The notes under the pieces: generated by a model
Told to the model about the DNA's origin: nothing
Databases searched by the model: none
What the model saw: the letters and a program-made list of their open reading frames with translations, nothing else
Program-made: the position numbers and the translations under genes
Source: JAOPZW01 sp963835295
GTDB lineage: Bacteria > Actinomycetota > Thermoleophilia > Solirubrobacterales > Solirubrobacteraceae
Assembly (NCBI GenBank): GCA_963835295.1
Contig: CAWIEX010000014.1
Span: 1,116,001 to 1,180,000, forward strand
Direction of reading: 5' to 3'
Length of the DNA: 64,000 nucleotides
Part shown: positions 26,427 to 35,513 of the stretch, piece by piece
Numbering within the stretch: the stretch's first letter is position 1
How the letters are laid out: the number at the start of each line of letters is the position of its first letter

Positions 26427-26876
26427 TCAGCTCGGACGCGACCCGCCGTGTGCGGCCCAGATCTCCTGCAACGCGCTCGTCGAGAGATCCTGCTTGCGCA
26501 GATGGACCGTCGCGCCGACCGTCGCGAGCGACGCCGGCAGGTCGGGGGTCTCCTCGAGTGAGATCAGTACGACGACGGTGTGCGAATCCAGCGCCGCCAT
26601 CCGTCGCGCCGTCTCGATGCCGTCCATGCCGGGCATCCGGACGTCGAGGAGCACGAGATCCGGATGCACAGCGGCAGCCAGCTCGAGCGCGTCTGGCCCG
26701 GAGGTCGCCTCGCCCACGTGCTCGAACCCCGGTGTGTCCGCGACCAGCTGCTGTGCGGCACGCAGGAAGATGGGCTGGTCGTCGACGGCAAGGACAGTGA
26801 CCGCCGCGGCGCTTGGGCGGTCGGTCGGCGGGTTGGGGCGTAACCCGCTGCGTGGCGCGGGCGACTTCACAGTCAC
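26427..26876 (-). CDS. Single-domain response regulator
   Basis: 149 aa. After about 25 variable residues comes a complete receiver: DD pair in VLAVDDQPIF (about 30-31), phosphoacceptor Asp in LVLLDVRMPGMDG (about 76) and conserved Lys in VHLRKQDL (about 129). No DNA-binding or output domain follows. It probably acts by protein contact or as a phosphate sink. The start is GTG26876. It is divergent from the RR/kinase pair at 27046, which suggests a shared pathway. Confidence 0.75.
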   Translation of the reverse strand: MTVKSPAPRSGLRPNPPTDRPSAAAVTVLAVDDQPIFLRAAQQLVADTPGFEHVGEATSGPDALELAAAVHPDLVLLDVRMPGMDGIETARRMAALDSHTVVVLISLEETPDLPASLATVGATVHLRKQDLSTSALQEIWAAHGGSRPS

Positions 26877-26965
26877 CGATATTGTCCGGGTCTCTCTGGG
26901 GTCGCAAGGGTACGTCCCACCGGACGGGTGCGGTGACGCACACCAGTATCACTCCGCGCTGGGCG

Positions 26966-26995
26966 TTGACGGCGCGCTCCCAGGCGGCGCATAGT
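26966..26995 (+). promoter_or_regulatory. Housekeeping-type promoter for the 27002/27046 genes
   Basis: TTGACG (26966-26971), 18 nt spacer, CATAGT (26990-26995). ATG27002 lies 7 nt after the -10 hexamer, so transcription probably starts at or next to the ATG, giving a leaderless mRNA. The CATAGT hexamer is identical to that of triple-box copy 1, which lacks a -35. Confidence 0.65.
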
Positions 26996-27001
26996 GTTCC
27001 C

Positions 27002-27049
27002 ATGGTGCCGGCGCCGGCGTCCGACGGTGTGGGTCCCGCCGAGCGATGA
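27002..27049 (+). CDS. Possible 15-aa leader peptide
   Basis: MVPAPASDGVGPAER, leaderless by promoter geometry. It ends in an ATGA overlap with the response regulator start at 27046. Translation of the peptide could deliver ribosomes to the regulator, which has no ribosome-binding site of its own. Confidence 0.4.
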   Translation: MVPAPASDGVGPAER

Positions 27050-27723
27050 TCAGGGTCGCATTCGCCGACGACAGCCTGCTGATGCGTGAGGCGCTGGACA
27101 ACGTGCTCGGCGCCGTCGACGACATCGAGGTTGTGGCCTCGTGCGGCGACCGTGATTCGCTGCTGGCCGCGATCGAGGCCGAGCGCCCCGACGTGGTGGT
27201 CACGGACATCCGCATGCCGCCCACCGACAGCGACGAGGGACTGCAGGTTGCCGACACGTTGCGGCGCGAGCATCCGGAAATCGGCGTCGTGCTGCTCAGC
27301 CAGTTCGCCGATCCGCAGTACGGCATCGCACTGCTCGACCACGGCTCGGATGGACGGGCTTATCTGCTCAAGGAGCGCATCCAGTACCGGGGCCAGTTGG
27401 TCTCCGCGATCAAGACGGTCGCGCAAGGCGGATCCACGATCGATCCCAAGGTCGTCGAGGCACTGATCGCCGAAAGTGATCGCAGCGAGTCCTCGCCGCT
27501 CGCCGAGCTGACCCCTCGAGAGCTCGAGATCCTGGGCTTCGTCGCTAGCGGCCAGAGTAACCAGGCGATCGCCGACGAGATCGTCGTCACGAAGCGAGCG
27601 GTGGAGAAGCACATCAATGAGATCTTCCGCAAGCTCGGTCTGAGCGCGGCCCCGGACATCAGCCAGCGCGTGAAGGCCACGCTCATCTACCTGGCCGAGA
27701 CGAGCCGACCTTCGACGCAGTGA
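27046..27723 (+). CDS. NarL/LuxR-type response regulator
   Basis: 225 aa. Receiver domain residues 1-125: DD at 8-9 (FADDSLL), phosphoacceptor Asp in VVVTDIRMPPTD (about 54), Lys in YLLKER. A LuxR-type HTH follows at about 150-215, LTPRELEILGFVASGQSNQAIADEI (key positions). Unlike the regulator at 116, the receiver residues are complete, so it should be phosphorylated, probably by the kinase encoded 22 nt downstream. The ATG overlaps the leader-peptide stop. Confidence 0.9.
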   Translation: MIRVAFADDSLLMREALDNVLGAVDDIEVVASCGDRDSLLAAIEAERPDVVVTDIRMPPTDSDEGLQVADTLRREHPEIGVVLLSQFADPQYGIALLDHGSDGRAYLLKERIQYRGQLVSAIKTVAQGGSTIDPKVVEALIAESDRSESSPLAELTPRELEILGFVASGQSNQAIADEIVVTKRAVEKHINEIFRKLGLSAAPDISQRVKATLIYLAETSRPSTQ

Positions 27724-27745
27724 TCCGGCCTCGACCACCGAGCCC

Positions 27746-29626
27746 GTGAGTGTGCCTGGCTCGACCGGGACGAATGCCAGGCGTGCTGCGACACGACTCT
27801 GCACGACGTCTTGGCAGCGGCTCGTGGCGGCCGCTGCGGTGCTCACGGCCATCGCCGCGGTATGGGTCACGCTCGACGCGGAGTTCCTCAAGTACCCAGG
27901 CTGGTTGGCGGTCCAGAAGGCGGACTTCATCCTCGGCCCGGTCTTCGTCGGCCTCTACTGGCTGCGCCGGCGCCCGCAGAGCCGGTTCGGGCCGATACTG
28001 ATCGGCTTCGGGTTCGTTGGCGGGGTGTACGTGCTGCAGTCGTCGGGCAACTCGTGGCTGTTCGGGGTCGGCCTGGTGTGGGAGAACGTCATCTACCTGG
28101 CGACCCTCCTGCTGATCCTGACGTTCCCGACCGGGCGACTGGAGGGCTGGCCGGCGAAGCTGATCGTGCTCGCCGCGATCGTCGCCGCCGCCGTACCGGC
28201 CACGCTGATCGTCCTGGTACTGCCGCAGGTCGGCGCCGGAGCGTCCATCTCCGGGTGCCAGGCGCTCTGCCCGCACAACGCGCTGGCCGTCACCTCGCAG
28301 CCGTCGCTCGCGCTCGATCTGGCGGACATCTACCGCCCGGGAGCGATCGTCGTCGCGCTCGCCACGGCCGCCCTGCTCGTCTGGCGGCTGCTCAGCGGCA
28401 CGCCACCGCAGCGCCGCGCGCTGGCGATTGGCACCCCGATTGCCCTTCTGTTCCTGGTCCTGCAGGTCGTCTATCTGCTGCTCACGTACGCGCCCACCAG
28501 CTTCACGACGTTGCACGGAGTGGTCCGGTGGACGTTCGTCGGGGCTCGAGCGCTGATCTGGTACGGCTTCCTGGCCGCGCTCATCGCCGCACAGCTGTTC
28601 GCGGCACGCGCCATGCAACGGCTCGTGCACCGGTCGCTGCGGCGTCCGTCGCGAGGGGAGCTCGAGGTGATGCTCCGCGACCTCCTCGGCGACCCGGCGC
28701 TGCGCCTGGTCTTCCTCGACCCCCGCAGCGAACCCGAGGCCACGCACGAGACCCTCGCGCGGGAGCAAGATCGTCTCGGCGGGAAGCCTGAGGTGACGCT
28801 CGTCGATCGCGGTGGGACTCCGTCCGTCGCGCTCATCCACGACCCGCAGCTCAACGACGATCCGGAGCTGGTCCAGGCGGCCGGCGCGGTCGCCCTGCTG
28901 GCCGCCGAGAACGCCGAGCTCGACGCGGGGTGGGGCGAGGCGCTGCAGGAGCTGCGCCAGTCACGCGCGCGGATGGTGCGGGCCGGCGACGAGGAGCGAC
29001 GCAGGCTCGAACGCAACCTCCACGATGGCGTGCAGCAGCGCCTGGCCACGATCCGGATCGAGCTCGGCACCGTGGGCAACCTGCTCGCCCACGACTCGGC
29101 ACTTCGCACGCGGGTCGACCGGATGGGCCAGAGCATCGAGGACGCGCTGGACGAGGTGCGCGAGGTAGCCCACGGCCTGTATCCGCCGGTGCTGAGCGAC
29201 TGGGGCATCGTCGCCGCCCTGGAGCGCATCCGTGTGCCCGTCGAGGCGACGCTCGAGATCCGGGCCACCGACATCGGCCGCCATCCGGCGGAGCTGGAGT
29301 CGGCGGTGTATTACTGCTGCCTGGAAGCCATCCAGAACGCCACCAAGCACGGCGGCCCCGCGGTGCGGATCTCCATCGTGCTGCGCAAGAGCGCCCACGA
29401 GCTGCACTTCGAGGTGGCCGACGACGGGCCCGGGTTCGACGTGCCCACGGCCGGCGGCGGGATGGGACTGCAGAGCATGCGCGACCGCCTGGGCGCGCTG
29501 GACGGCCGCCTAGCGATCATGACCTCGCACGGGGGCACGCGGGTGTCAGGCTCGATCCCGCTGCCTCCCACCGGCGGCAGCGCGACCCCTGGCAGCGCGA
29601 CCCCTGGCAGCGCGACCCCGGAGTGA
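27746..29626 (+). CDS. Membrane sensor histidine kinase, NarL-partner type (HisKA_3)
   Basis: 626 aa. Residues about 20-290 contain some eight hydrophobic helices forming a membrane sensor. Residues about 300-410 are a linker with GAF-like length. The phosphoacceptor helix is ERRRLERNLHDGVQQRL (His about 427), and the ATPase domain has NATKHGG and DDGPGFDVP motifs before GGMGLQSM. The start is GTG27746. It probably phosphorylates the regulator at 27046, and perhaps the single-domain regulator at 26427. The C-terminus ends in GSATP repeats encoded by a 15 bp tandem repeat. Confidence 0.9.
   Translation: MSVPGSTGTNARRAATRLCTTSWQRLVAAAAVLTAIAAVWVTLDAEFLKYPGWLAVQKADFILGPVFVGLYWLRRRPQSRFGPILIGFGFVGGVYVLQSSGNSWLFGVGLVWENVIYLATLLLILTFPTGRLEGWPAKLIVLAAIVAAAVPATLIVLVLPQVGAGASISGCQALCPHNALAVTSQPSLALDLADIYRPGAIVVALATAALLVWRLLSGTPPQRRALAIGTPIALLFLVLQVVYLLLTYAPTSFTTLHGVVRWTFVGARALIWYGFLAALIAAQLFAARAMQRLVHRSLRRPSRGELEVMLRDLLGDPALRLVFLDPRSEPEATHETLAREQDRLGGKPEVTLVDRGGTPSVALIHDPQLNDDPELVQAAGAVALLAAENAELDAGWGEALQELRQSRARMVRAGDEERRRLERNLHDGVQQRLATIRIELGTVGNLLAHDSALRTRVDRMGQSIEDALDEVREVAHGLYPPVLSDWGIVAALERIRVPVEATLEIRATDIGRHPAELESAVYYCCLEAIQNATKHGGPAVRISIVLRKSAHELHFEVADDGPGFDVPTAGGGMGLQSMRDRLGALDGRLAIMTSHGGTRVSGSIPLPPTGGSATPGSATPGSATPE
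29576..29620 (+). repeat. Three 15-bp tandem repeats in kinase 3' end
   Basis: Unit GGCAGCGCGACCCCT occurs three times in a row, the last ending in G instead of T. It encodes GSATP repeats at the extreme C-terminus of the histidine kinase. Being in frame, copy-number change would only alter tail length. Confidence 0.85.
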
Positions 29627-29710
29627 GACGAGAGCGCGGGTGCCCGCCACCCTCCCACCAGTGATGCGTGCCTCATTGCGGCGCTGGCTGCAGCCGTGCA
29701 CGATCGCGAC

Positions 29711-30544
29711 ATGTGCCGTTGGAACGCCTATTTCGGTCAGCCGGTGGCGGTCGACGAGCTCCTCTTCAAGACCACGCACGGACTGATCGACCAGAGCCTG
29801 CGTTCCCGCATGGGGGTCGAGACGACCAATGGCGACGGCTTCGGGCTGGGCTGGTACGGGACCAACGGGGCGCGGCCCGGCCGGTATCGCAGCACCACGC
29901 CGGCCTGGAGCGACGTCAACCTGCGCGACCTGGCCGCCAACGTCGAGGCGCCGCTGTTCCTCGCGCACATCCGCGCGACGACCGGGACGCCGGTGCAGCA
30001 GACCAACTGCCACCCGTTTCGGCAGGGGCGCTGGCTGTTCGTCCACAACGGCGTGATCGCCGGGTTCCACGCGATGCGCCGCGAGCTGCTGCTGGCGGTG
30101 GAGCCTTCGCTGTTCGACGACATCGCCGGCTCGACGGACTCGGAGGTGCTCTTCTATCTCGCGCTGACCTACGGGCTCGAGGACGACCCGCTGGGCGCCA
30201 TGGAGCGCGCCGTGGGGTTCGTCGAGGCCACCGGCCGCGAGCACGGCGTCGAGCATCCGATCCAGATGACGGTCGGCATGAGCAACGGGGAGCGCCTGTG
30301 GGCGATCCGTTACTCCACCGAGCACCGCTCGCGCACCCTGTTCGTGTCCGAGCACGCCGACACGTTGCGCAAGCTCCATCCGGACAACCCGCGCCTGCAG
30401 CAGTTCACAGACGAGGATCGCATCGTGGTCTCCGAGCCGCCGGGCGACCTGCCCGGAGCCTGGCTCGAGATCCCGGAGTCGACGGCACTGGTCATCCAAC
30501 CCGGCGCCGACGAGCAACGCCCGTTCCAGCCTCACGAGCCCTAG
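29711..30544 (+). CDS. Class II glutamine amidotransferase (YafJ/EgtC-like)
   Basis: 277 aa Ntn-hydrolase. The start is fixed by the catalytic residue: ATG29711 gives MCRWNAYFG, so Cys2 becomes the N-terminal nucleophile after Met removal. NGDGFGLGWYG (about residues 42-52), FLAHIRATTG and FVHNGVIAGF are the glutamine-binding signatures. It has the amidotransferase domain only, with no synthase partner domain. EgtC of ergothioneine synthesis is related, but no EgtB/EgtD is seen here. It precedes a DUF7144 gene by 22 nt. Confidence 0.85.
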   Translation: MCRWNAYFGQPVAVDELLFKTTHGLIDQSLRSRMGVETTNGDGFGLGWYGTNGARPGRYRSTTPAWSDVNLRDLAANVEAPLFLAHIRATTGTPVQQTNCHPFRQGRWLFVHNGVIAGFHAMRRELLLAVEPSLFDDIAGSTDSEVLFYLALTYGLEDDPLGAMERAVGFVEATGREHGVEHPIQMTVGMSNGERLWAIRYSTEHRSRTLFVSEHADTLRKLHPDNPRLQQFTDEDRIVVSEPPGDLPGAWLEIPESTALVIQPGADEQRPFQPHEP

Positions 30545-30566
30545 AGCAGCAGATTGGAGAATCACC

Positions 30567-31010
30567 GTGTCGACGCCCGATACAGGCATGCAGGAAGCCG
30601 CGGGGCCCACGAGATCCGCGACCGGGGCCTACGACGAGCCGGGAGGCGGCTGGATCCTGTTCGCCGGGATCATGCTGATGCTCGCCGGCATCTTGAACGT
30701 GATCTGGGGGATCGCCGCGATCGGCGACTCGAGCTTCTTCGTCAACGATCAGAGGTACATCCTCAGCGGCCTCAACACGTGGGGTTGGGTGACGTTGATC
30801 CTGGGAGCCGTACAGATCCTCGCGGCCTACTCGGTCTGGAACGGCAACCAGTTCGGCCGCTGGTTCGGCATCGTCGCCGCGGGCCTGAGCTCGATCAGCG
30901 CGCTGATGTCGCTCCCGGCGTACCCCTTCTGGTCGCTGGCCATCTTCGCTGTCGACATCCTGGTCATCTACGGCCTTGCCGCCTACGGCGGCCAGCACCG
31001 GCGGCTCTGA
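30567..31010 (+). CDS. DUF7144-type membrane protein (paralogue 2)
   Basis: 147 aa with four membrane helices. Segments GIMLMLAGILNVIWGIAAIGDSSFFVNDQRYI (key positions 32-62), LNTWGWVTLILGAVQILAAYSVW and FAVDILVIYGLAAYGG match paralogue 3 at about 80% by eye. The start is GTG30567 with GGAG upstream. It lies between the amidotransferase and GCS2-type ligase genes in a compact same-strand group. Confidence 0.78.
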   Translation: MSTPDTGMQEAAGPTRSATGAYDEPGGGWILFAGIMLMLAGILNVIWGIAAIGDSSFFVNDQRYILSGLNTWGWVTLILGAVQILAAYSVWNGNQFGRWFGIVAAGLSSISALMSLPAYPFWSLAIFAVDILVIYGLAAYGGQHRRL

Positions 31011-31027
31011 CGACAGCTTCCACCGCC

Positions 31028-32203
31028 ATGCACGAGGCGGCCGTCGCGGCCGGGAGCAGTTTCGAAAGGGCGCTCCGCTGGGCGGATTGGCAGCCGTCGA
31101 CACCGTACACGGTCGGTCTCGAGGAGGAGGTGATGCTCCTCGATCCCGAGACCTGGACGCTGGCCCAGCGCGCCGACCGGCTCCTGGGGGTACTCGGCGG
31201 TGATCTCGAGGGAAGCTGCTCGGCCGAGACCCACGAAGCGGCGCTCGAGCTGAACACGGGCCCCCACGCCACGGTCGGCGCCGCGATCGCAGAGCTCGGA
31301 GATCTGCGCGCGAGGCTGTCCCGCGACGCACGCAGGATCGGTCTGGCGACGGCCGCGGCGGGCATGTACCCGGGTGCGATCGTCGGGGACCCGCAGGTCT
31401 CGCCGGCCACGCGCTATCAGCTCGTGCACCGCACCATGCGCGGGATCGCCCGGCGCGAGCCGACCTTCGCGCTGCACGTGCACGTCGGTGTGGCGGACCC
31501 CGAGAGCGCGATCCGCCTGCTCAACCGCCTGCGCGCCCATCTCCCGCTGCTCCTGGCGCTGTCGGCCAGCTCACCGCTGTGGCGGGGCCGGACGACCGGG
31601 CTGGCCTCCAACCGCACGATCCTCTTTCAGGCCTTTCCGCGCACCGGCCTGCCGCGGGTCTTCGACGATTACGCCGACTGGGTCGCCACCGTCGACCTCC
31701 TCATGCGGTCAGGGGCGATCCCGGAGCCGACCTTCCTGTGGTGGGACGTACGCCCGCAACCCCGGTTCGGCACCGTCGAGGTCCGCATCATGGACGCACA
31801 GCCGCGCCTCGACGCGACGGCCGCCCTGTGCGCACTCGTACAGGCGCTGGCCAGGCTGGAGCTCGAGGAAGGCTACGCGCCGCGCGAGCTCGTGCACGCC
31901 CAGGAAGCGCTCGCCGAGAACCGCTTCCTGGCTGCCCGCGACGGCGTGGCGGCCGAGCTCATCGACCCAGTGCGCGTCCGCCGCGTGCCGGTGGCCGACC
32001 TGCTCGCCGACATCCTCGCCGCCTCTATGCCGCACGCCGACGCCCTGGGGGCAGCCGACGAGCTCGCCGCCGTCGCGGCACTGGTGGCGGCGCCCGAAGC
32101 GGCTCGCCAGCAGGCGCACGCACTCGCCCGCGGGATCCCGGAGTTGGTGTCGGCGCTGGCACGGCGCTTCAACGCTCCGCCGGCGCGACACCGGCCGGTG
32201 TGA
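31028..32203 (+). CDS. Glutamate-cysteine ligase type 2 family (YbdK-like)
   Basis: 391 aa ATP-grasp-like carboxylate-amine ligase. TVGLEEEVMLLDP (about residues 27-39) is the Mg/ATP-binding GxEEE signature. AETHEAALELNTGPH and ALHVHVGV follow, and EVRIMDAQPR near residue 255 is typical of the GCS2 family. Members make weak gamma-glutamyl-cysteine or unknown gamma-glutamyl amides. ATG31028 is 17 nt after the DUF7144 gene. Together with the class II amidotransferase it hints at gamma-glutamyl chemistry. Confidence 0.85.
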   Translation: MHEAAVAAGSSFERALRWADWQPSTPYTVGLEEEVMLLDPETWTLAQRADRLLGVLGGDLEGSCSAETHEAALELNTGPHATVGAAIAELGDLRARLSRDARRIGLATAAAGMYPGAIVGDPQVSPATRYQLVHRTMRGIARREPTFALHVHVGVADPESAIRLLNRLRAHLPLLLALSASSPLWRGRTTGLASNRTILFQAFPRTGLPRVFDDYADWVATVDLLMRSGAIPEPTFLWWDVRPQPRFGTVEVRIMDAQPRLDATAALCALVQALARLELEEGYAPRELVHAQEALAENRFLAARDGVAAELIDPVRVRRVPVADLLADILAASMPHADALGAADELAAVAALVAAPEAARQQAHALARGIPELVSALARRFNAPPARHRPV

Positions 32204-32327
32204 GTCCAGGAGTGGTGCATGCATCCGGCCCGCCGACGTGCCCGCTGCCGTGACACGCCCCGGGAGCGCAGGCACGATCGTCGTCATGGGCGACGCTCGA
32301 CCGTCGCAGCGACCGTAAGGAGCAGTC

Positions 32328-32768
32328 ATGACCAGTCTCGACCCCAGCATGCGCGCCACGGAGCGCGGTGCCAGGCCGACCGTCTATGAGGAGCAGTCAG
32401 GCGAAGGTTGGCTCCTGTTCGCCGGGCTCATGGTGGTGATCGTCGGCGTGCTGAACGTGATCTACGGGATCGCGGCGATCGGCAACTCGTCGTTCTTCGT
32501 CAACGATCAGAAGTACATCCTGAGCAACCTGAACACCTGGGGATGGGTCACGCTCGTCCTGGGAGCCCTGCAGATCCTCGCGGCCTTCTCTATCTGGCGC
32601 GGCGGCCAGTTCGGGCGGTGGTTCGGCATCATCGCGGCCGGGCTGAGCTCGATCGCCGCCCTGCTCGCGATTCCGGCGTATCCGTTCTGGTCGCTCGCCA
32701 TCTTCGCGGTGGACGTCGCGATCGTCTACGGCCTGGCCGTCCACGGCGGCCAGGGTCGTACGGCCTAG
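32328..32768 (+). CDS. DUF7144-type membrane protein (paralogue 3)
   Basis: 146 aa, four membrane helices. LMVVIVGVLNVIYGIAAIGNSSFFVNDQKYI (key positions 35-65), LNTWGWVTLVLGALQILAAFSIW and FAVDVAIVYGLAVHGG are nearly the same as paralogue 2. AAGGAG precedes ATG32328 by 5 nt. It stands alone between the ligase and the LuxR regulator. Presence of three copies and a fragment implies local duplication. Confidence 0.78.
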   Translation: MTSLDPSMRATERGARPTVYEEQSGEGWLLFAGLMVVIVGVLNVIYGIAAIGNSSFFVNDQKYILSNLNTWGWVTLVLGALQILAAFSIWRGGQFGRWFGIIAAGLSSIAALLAIPAYPFWSLAIFAVDVAIVYGLAVHGGQGRTA

Positions 32769-32888
32769 CCCTGCCACCCGGCTCCCACCAGCACCGCGCT
32801 GCGCGGCGAGCCGGGGGCTGACCTCCCCCCGCGAACACATGCGTGTCACCTCGCTGGGACCCGTCCACCGAGGATAGGTTCGGATCGA

Positions 32889-35504
32889 GTGCAAGCTGCG
32901 ATGACCCACGTCGGCCTTCCCGAGACCAAGCTCGCGCCCCCGGCGCTGCCCAACGACCTCGTGCCCCGCCCGCGCCTGCACGCGGCGCTCTCGGCGGGGG
33001 TCGCCGGGCCGCTCACGCTGGTATCGGCCCCGCCCGGGGCCGGCAAGACGGTCATGGTCGCCTCCTGGGTCGACTCGGGCGCGGCGCCCGGCCCGGTGGC
33101 GTGGCTGTCCCTGGACGAGGGCGACGCCGACCGCCACCGCTTCTGGCGCCTCGTCGCAGCTGCACTCGCCGACGGCGTCGCTGTGCCCAGGCGCGGAGAC
33201 CTGTCGGTGACCCTGGATGCGCTGTGCGAGGCGCTCTGCAACCGCGGAGAGCCCGTCGTCCTCGTGCTCGACGACTTCCACGAGGTCGATCAGGAGGTGG
33301 CGGCCGACCTCGATCGGCTGCTGGCGCACGCACCGCCGACGCTCCGGCTCGTTCTCGTGACGCGCCAGGACCCGCCGCTGCGCCTCCCGCGAGTGCGTCT
33401 CGCGGACGGGTTGAGCGAGATCCGTCAGCGCCATCTGGCCTTCACCGAGCACGAGGCGGCTCAGCTGCTCAAGCACGCGGGGGCGACGCTGGACGTGCAT
33501 GAGGTCTCGATGCTCTGCCGGCGAACCGAGGGGTGGGCCGCGGCGTTGCGGCTGGCAGCGCTCTCGCTACGCGACCATCCGGAGCCCGAGGCGCACGTCG
33601 CCGCCCTCGCGGCGTCCGACGGGACGGTCGCCGACTATCTGCTCGAAGAGCTGCTCGACCGACAACCCGCCGATCTGCGCGCCTTCCTGCTGCGGACGTC
33701 GATCGTGGACGGCCTCACGGGTGACCTGGCCGACGCGCTCACCGAAGGCCGCGATGGCGCAGCGCGCCTGGCCGACCTCGTGCGGCGCAACGCGATGGTG
33801 ACCCCGCTTGCCGGCCCCGGCGAGTGGTTCACCTGTCACCCGCTGCTGCGCGATCTGCTGCGCGCCCAGCTGGGTGCCGAGCGGGCCGACGAGCGGCGAG
33901 CCCTCCATCGGCGCGCGGCGTCGTGGCTGGCCGCGCACGGCCGCGAGCGCGAGGCGCTGGGCCATGCGCGGGCGGCCGACGACCCCGACCTCGTAGCGCG
34001 CATCGTCCGCGACCGTTGGACCGAGCTCGTCGTGGAAGGTGAGCTCGGCACCGTCTGCGAGCTCGTCGACCGCGTCGCCCCGGAGCGCCTGGCGGCGGAC
34101 CCCGAGATCGCCCTGGCGGGGGTCGTGGGACACCTGGCGGCCGGCCGACTCGGCCGCAGCGAGGAGCTGCTGGGACTGGCCGACGCGGCCCTGCCGACCC
34201 ACCCTGACGCTCGCTTCGCCGGACTCCATGCGGCCGCGCACCTCTACGACCGCCATCTGCGGGGCGCCGATGTCGTGACCGAGCTGCAGACGCTGCGCGA
34301 GCTCGCCCGAGCGCCCCACGACGACCCCGAGGTCCAGGCTCTCATGCTGGTCATCCTGGGCGTGAGCGAGCTCTGGGAGGCAACCCACGACGAGGCGATC
34401 GAGGCGCTCGAGGCGGCCGTCGCCGCCGCGGTCGCCGTGCGCCGGCCCTTCCTGCAGATCGTCGCCGGCGGGCACCTCGCCCTGGCGCTGGCCTTCGATG
34501 GTCGCATGCGCCAGGCCGCCGAGCGCGCCGAGGAGGTCATCGGGCTCGCCGCATGCGCCGGTGGTGATGCCAACCCGGCTTCGGCGCCGGCGCACCTCGC
34601 CCTGGCTGCCGCCCGGCGCGAGTGGCTCGATGGCGCGGGCGCCGAACGCGCGCTGGACCTGGCCGAGACCGCGCTGCGCGACAGCCCAGAGCGCGGCCTT
34701 CAACTCGCGCTCGCGCTCGAGCGCTCGCGCGTGCTGCTCGATGCCGGACAGCCGAGCGCCGCGGCGACCGCGCTGCGAGTCGGGCACTTCCGTCTCGGCG
34801 GACATCCCGTGCCCTCGGCGCTGCGCTCCGCGCTGCGCGCGCACGACGCGCGGGTCCTGCTCGCCTCGGGAGAGGGCGAGGCGGCGCGCGCCGCGGTCGA
34901 GCCCCACGATGCGCCCGAGCTCATGGTCGTCCGCGCACGCATACTGCTGCTCGCCCAGGATCCCGAGGGCGCGCGCGAGTGCCTGTTGGACAGCGCGCTG
35001 ATCGGCGCGTCCACGACCGTGCGCGTCGAGGCCGAGACGCTGCGCGCGGTGGCCCGCGACGCCCTCCTCGACCACGACGCCGCGGCGGCCGCCATCGAGC
35101 GGGCGCTGGACGCCGCCGAGCGCCACGATCTTCGGCGCTGCCTGCTCGGCGCGGGGCCGCGGCTGCTCGCCATCCTCCATCGGCACACGCGCGGCGTGAC
35201 GACTCACGGCGCGCTGGCGGCCGAGCTCGTCACGGTGCTGGAGGGCCGAGCGGGCGGGGGCGCGGTCCCGCAACTGCTCGCGGACGTCCTCACCGAGCGT
35301 GAGCTCGCGATCCTGCGCTACCTCCCGACCATCATGTCCAACCGCGAGATCGCGCGTCAGCTCTACGTCTCGGTCAACACGGTCAAGACGCACCTCAAGC
35401 AGATCTATCGAAAGCTCGGCGTGGCCAGCCGTCGCGACGCGATCTCGCGCGCGCGCGAGCTGCACCTGCTCGGCCCGTCGACGCGGCTGCGGGACGCGGC
35501 CTGA
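32889..35504 (+). CDS. Large ATP-binding LuxR regulator (MalT/LAL type)
   Basis: 871 aa STAND-type transcription factor. Walker A APPGAGKT at about residues 48-55, Walker B VLVLDDFHEV at about 125-134, then winged-helix and long TPR-like helical region (about 330-770). A C-terminal LuxR HTH follows, LTERELAILRYLP and VNTVKTHLKQIYRKL (about 800-860). Such proteins multimerise with ATP and an inducer to activate transcription. The start is GTG32889 or ATG32901; TAGGTT at 32875-32880 would suit a leaderless GTG. The target is unknown, though the convergent MarR/MFS pair is adjacent. Confidence 0.9.
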   Translation: MQAAMTHVGLPETKLAPPALPNDLVPRPRLHAALSAGVAGPLTLVSAPPGAGKTVMVASWVDSGAAPGPVAWLSLDEGDADRHRFWRLVAAALADGVAVPRRGDLSVTLDALCEALCNRGEPVVLVLDDFHEVDQEVAADLDRLLAHAPPTLRLVLVTRQDPPLRLPRVRLADGLSEIRQRHLAFTEHEAAQLLKHAGATLDVHEVSMLCRRTEGWAAALRLAALSLRDHPEPEAHVAALAASDGTVADYLLEELLDRQPADLRAFLLRTSIVDGLTGDLADALTEGRDGAARLADLVRRNAMVTPLAGPGEWFTCHPLLRDLLRAQLGAERADERRALHRRAASWLAAHGREREALGHARAADDPDLVARIVRDRWTELVVEGELGTVCELVDRVAPERLAADPEIALAGVVGHLAAGRLGRSEELLGLADAALPTHPDARFAGLHAAAHLYDRHLRGADVVTELQTLRELARAPHDDPEVQALMLVILGVSELWEATHDEAIEALEAAVAAAVAVRRPFLQIVAGGHLALALAFDGRMRQAAERAEEVIGLAACAGGDANPASAPAHLALAAARREWLDGAGAERALDLAETALRDSPERGLQLALALERSRVLLDAGQPSAAATALRVGHFRLGGHPVPSALRSALRAHDARVLLASGEGEAARAAVEPHDAPELMVVRARILLLAQDPEGARECLLDSALIGASTTVRVEAETLRAVARDALLDHDAAAAAIERALDAAERHDLRRCLLGAGPRLLAILHRHTRGVTTHGALAAELVTVLEGRAGGGAVPQLLADVLTERELAILRYLPTIMSNREIARQLYVSVNTVKTHLKQIYRKLGVASRRDAISRARELHLLGPSTRLRDAA

Positions 35505-35513
35505 GGCCTTGCG

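Noticed and set aside
29711..32203. Ergothioneine (egt) cluster
   Set aside because: EgtC-like and EgtA-like genes only; no EgtB, EgtD or EgtE in the window.
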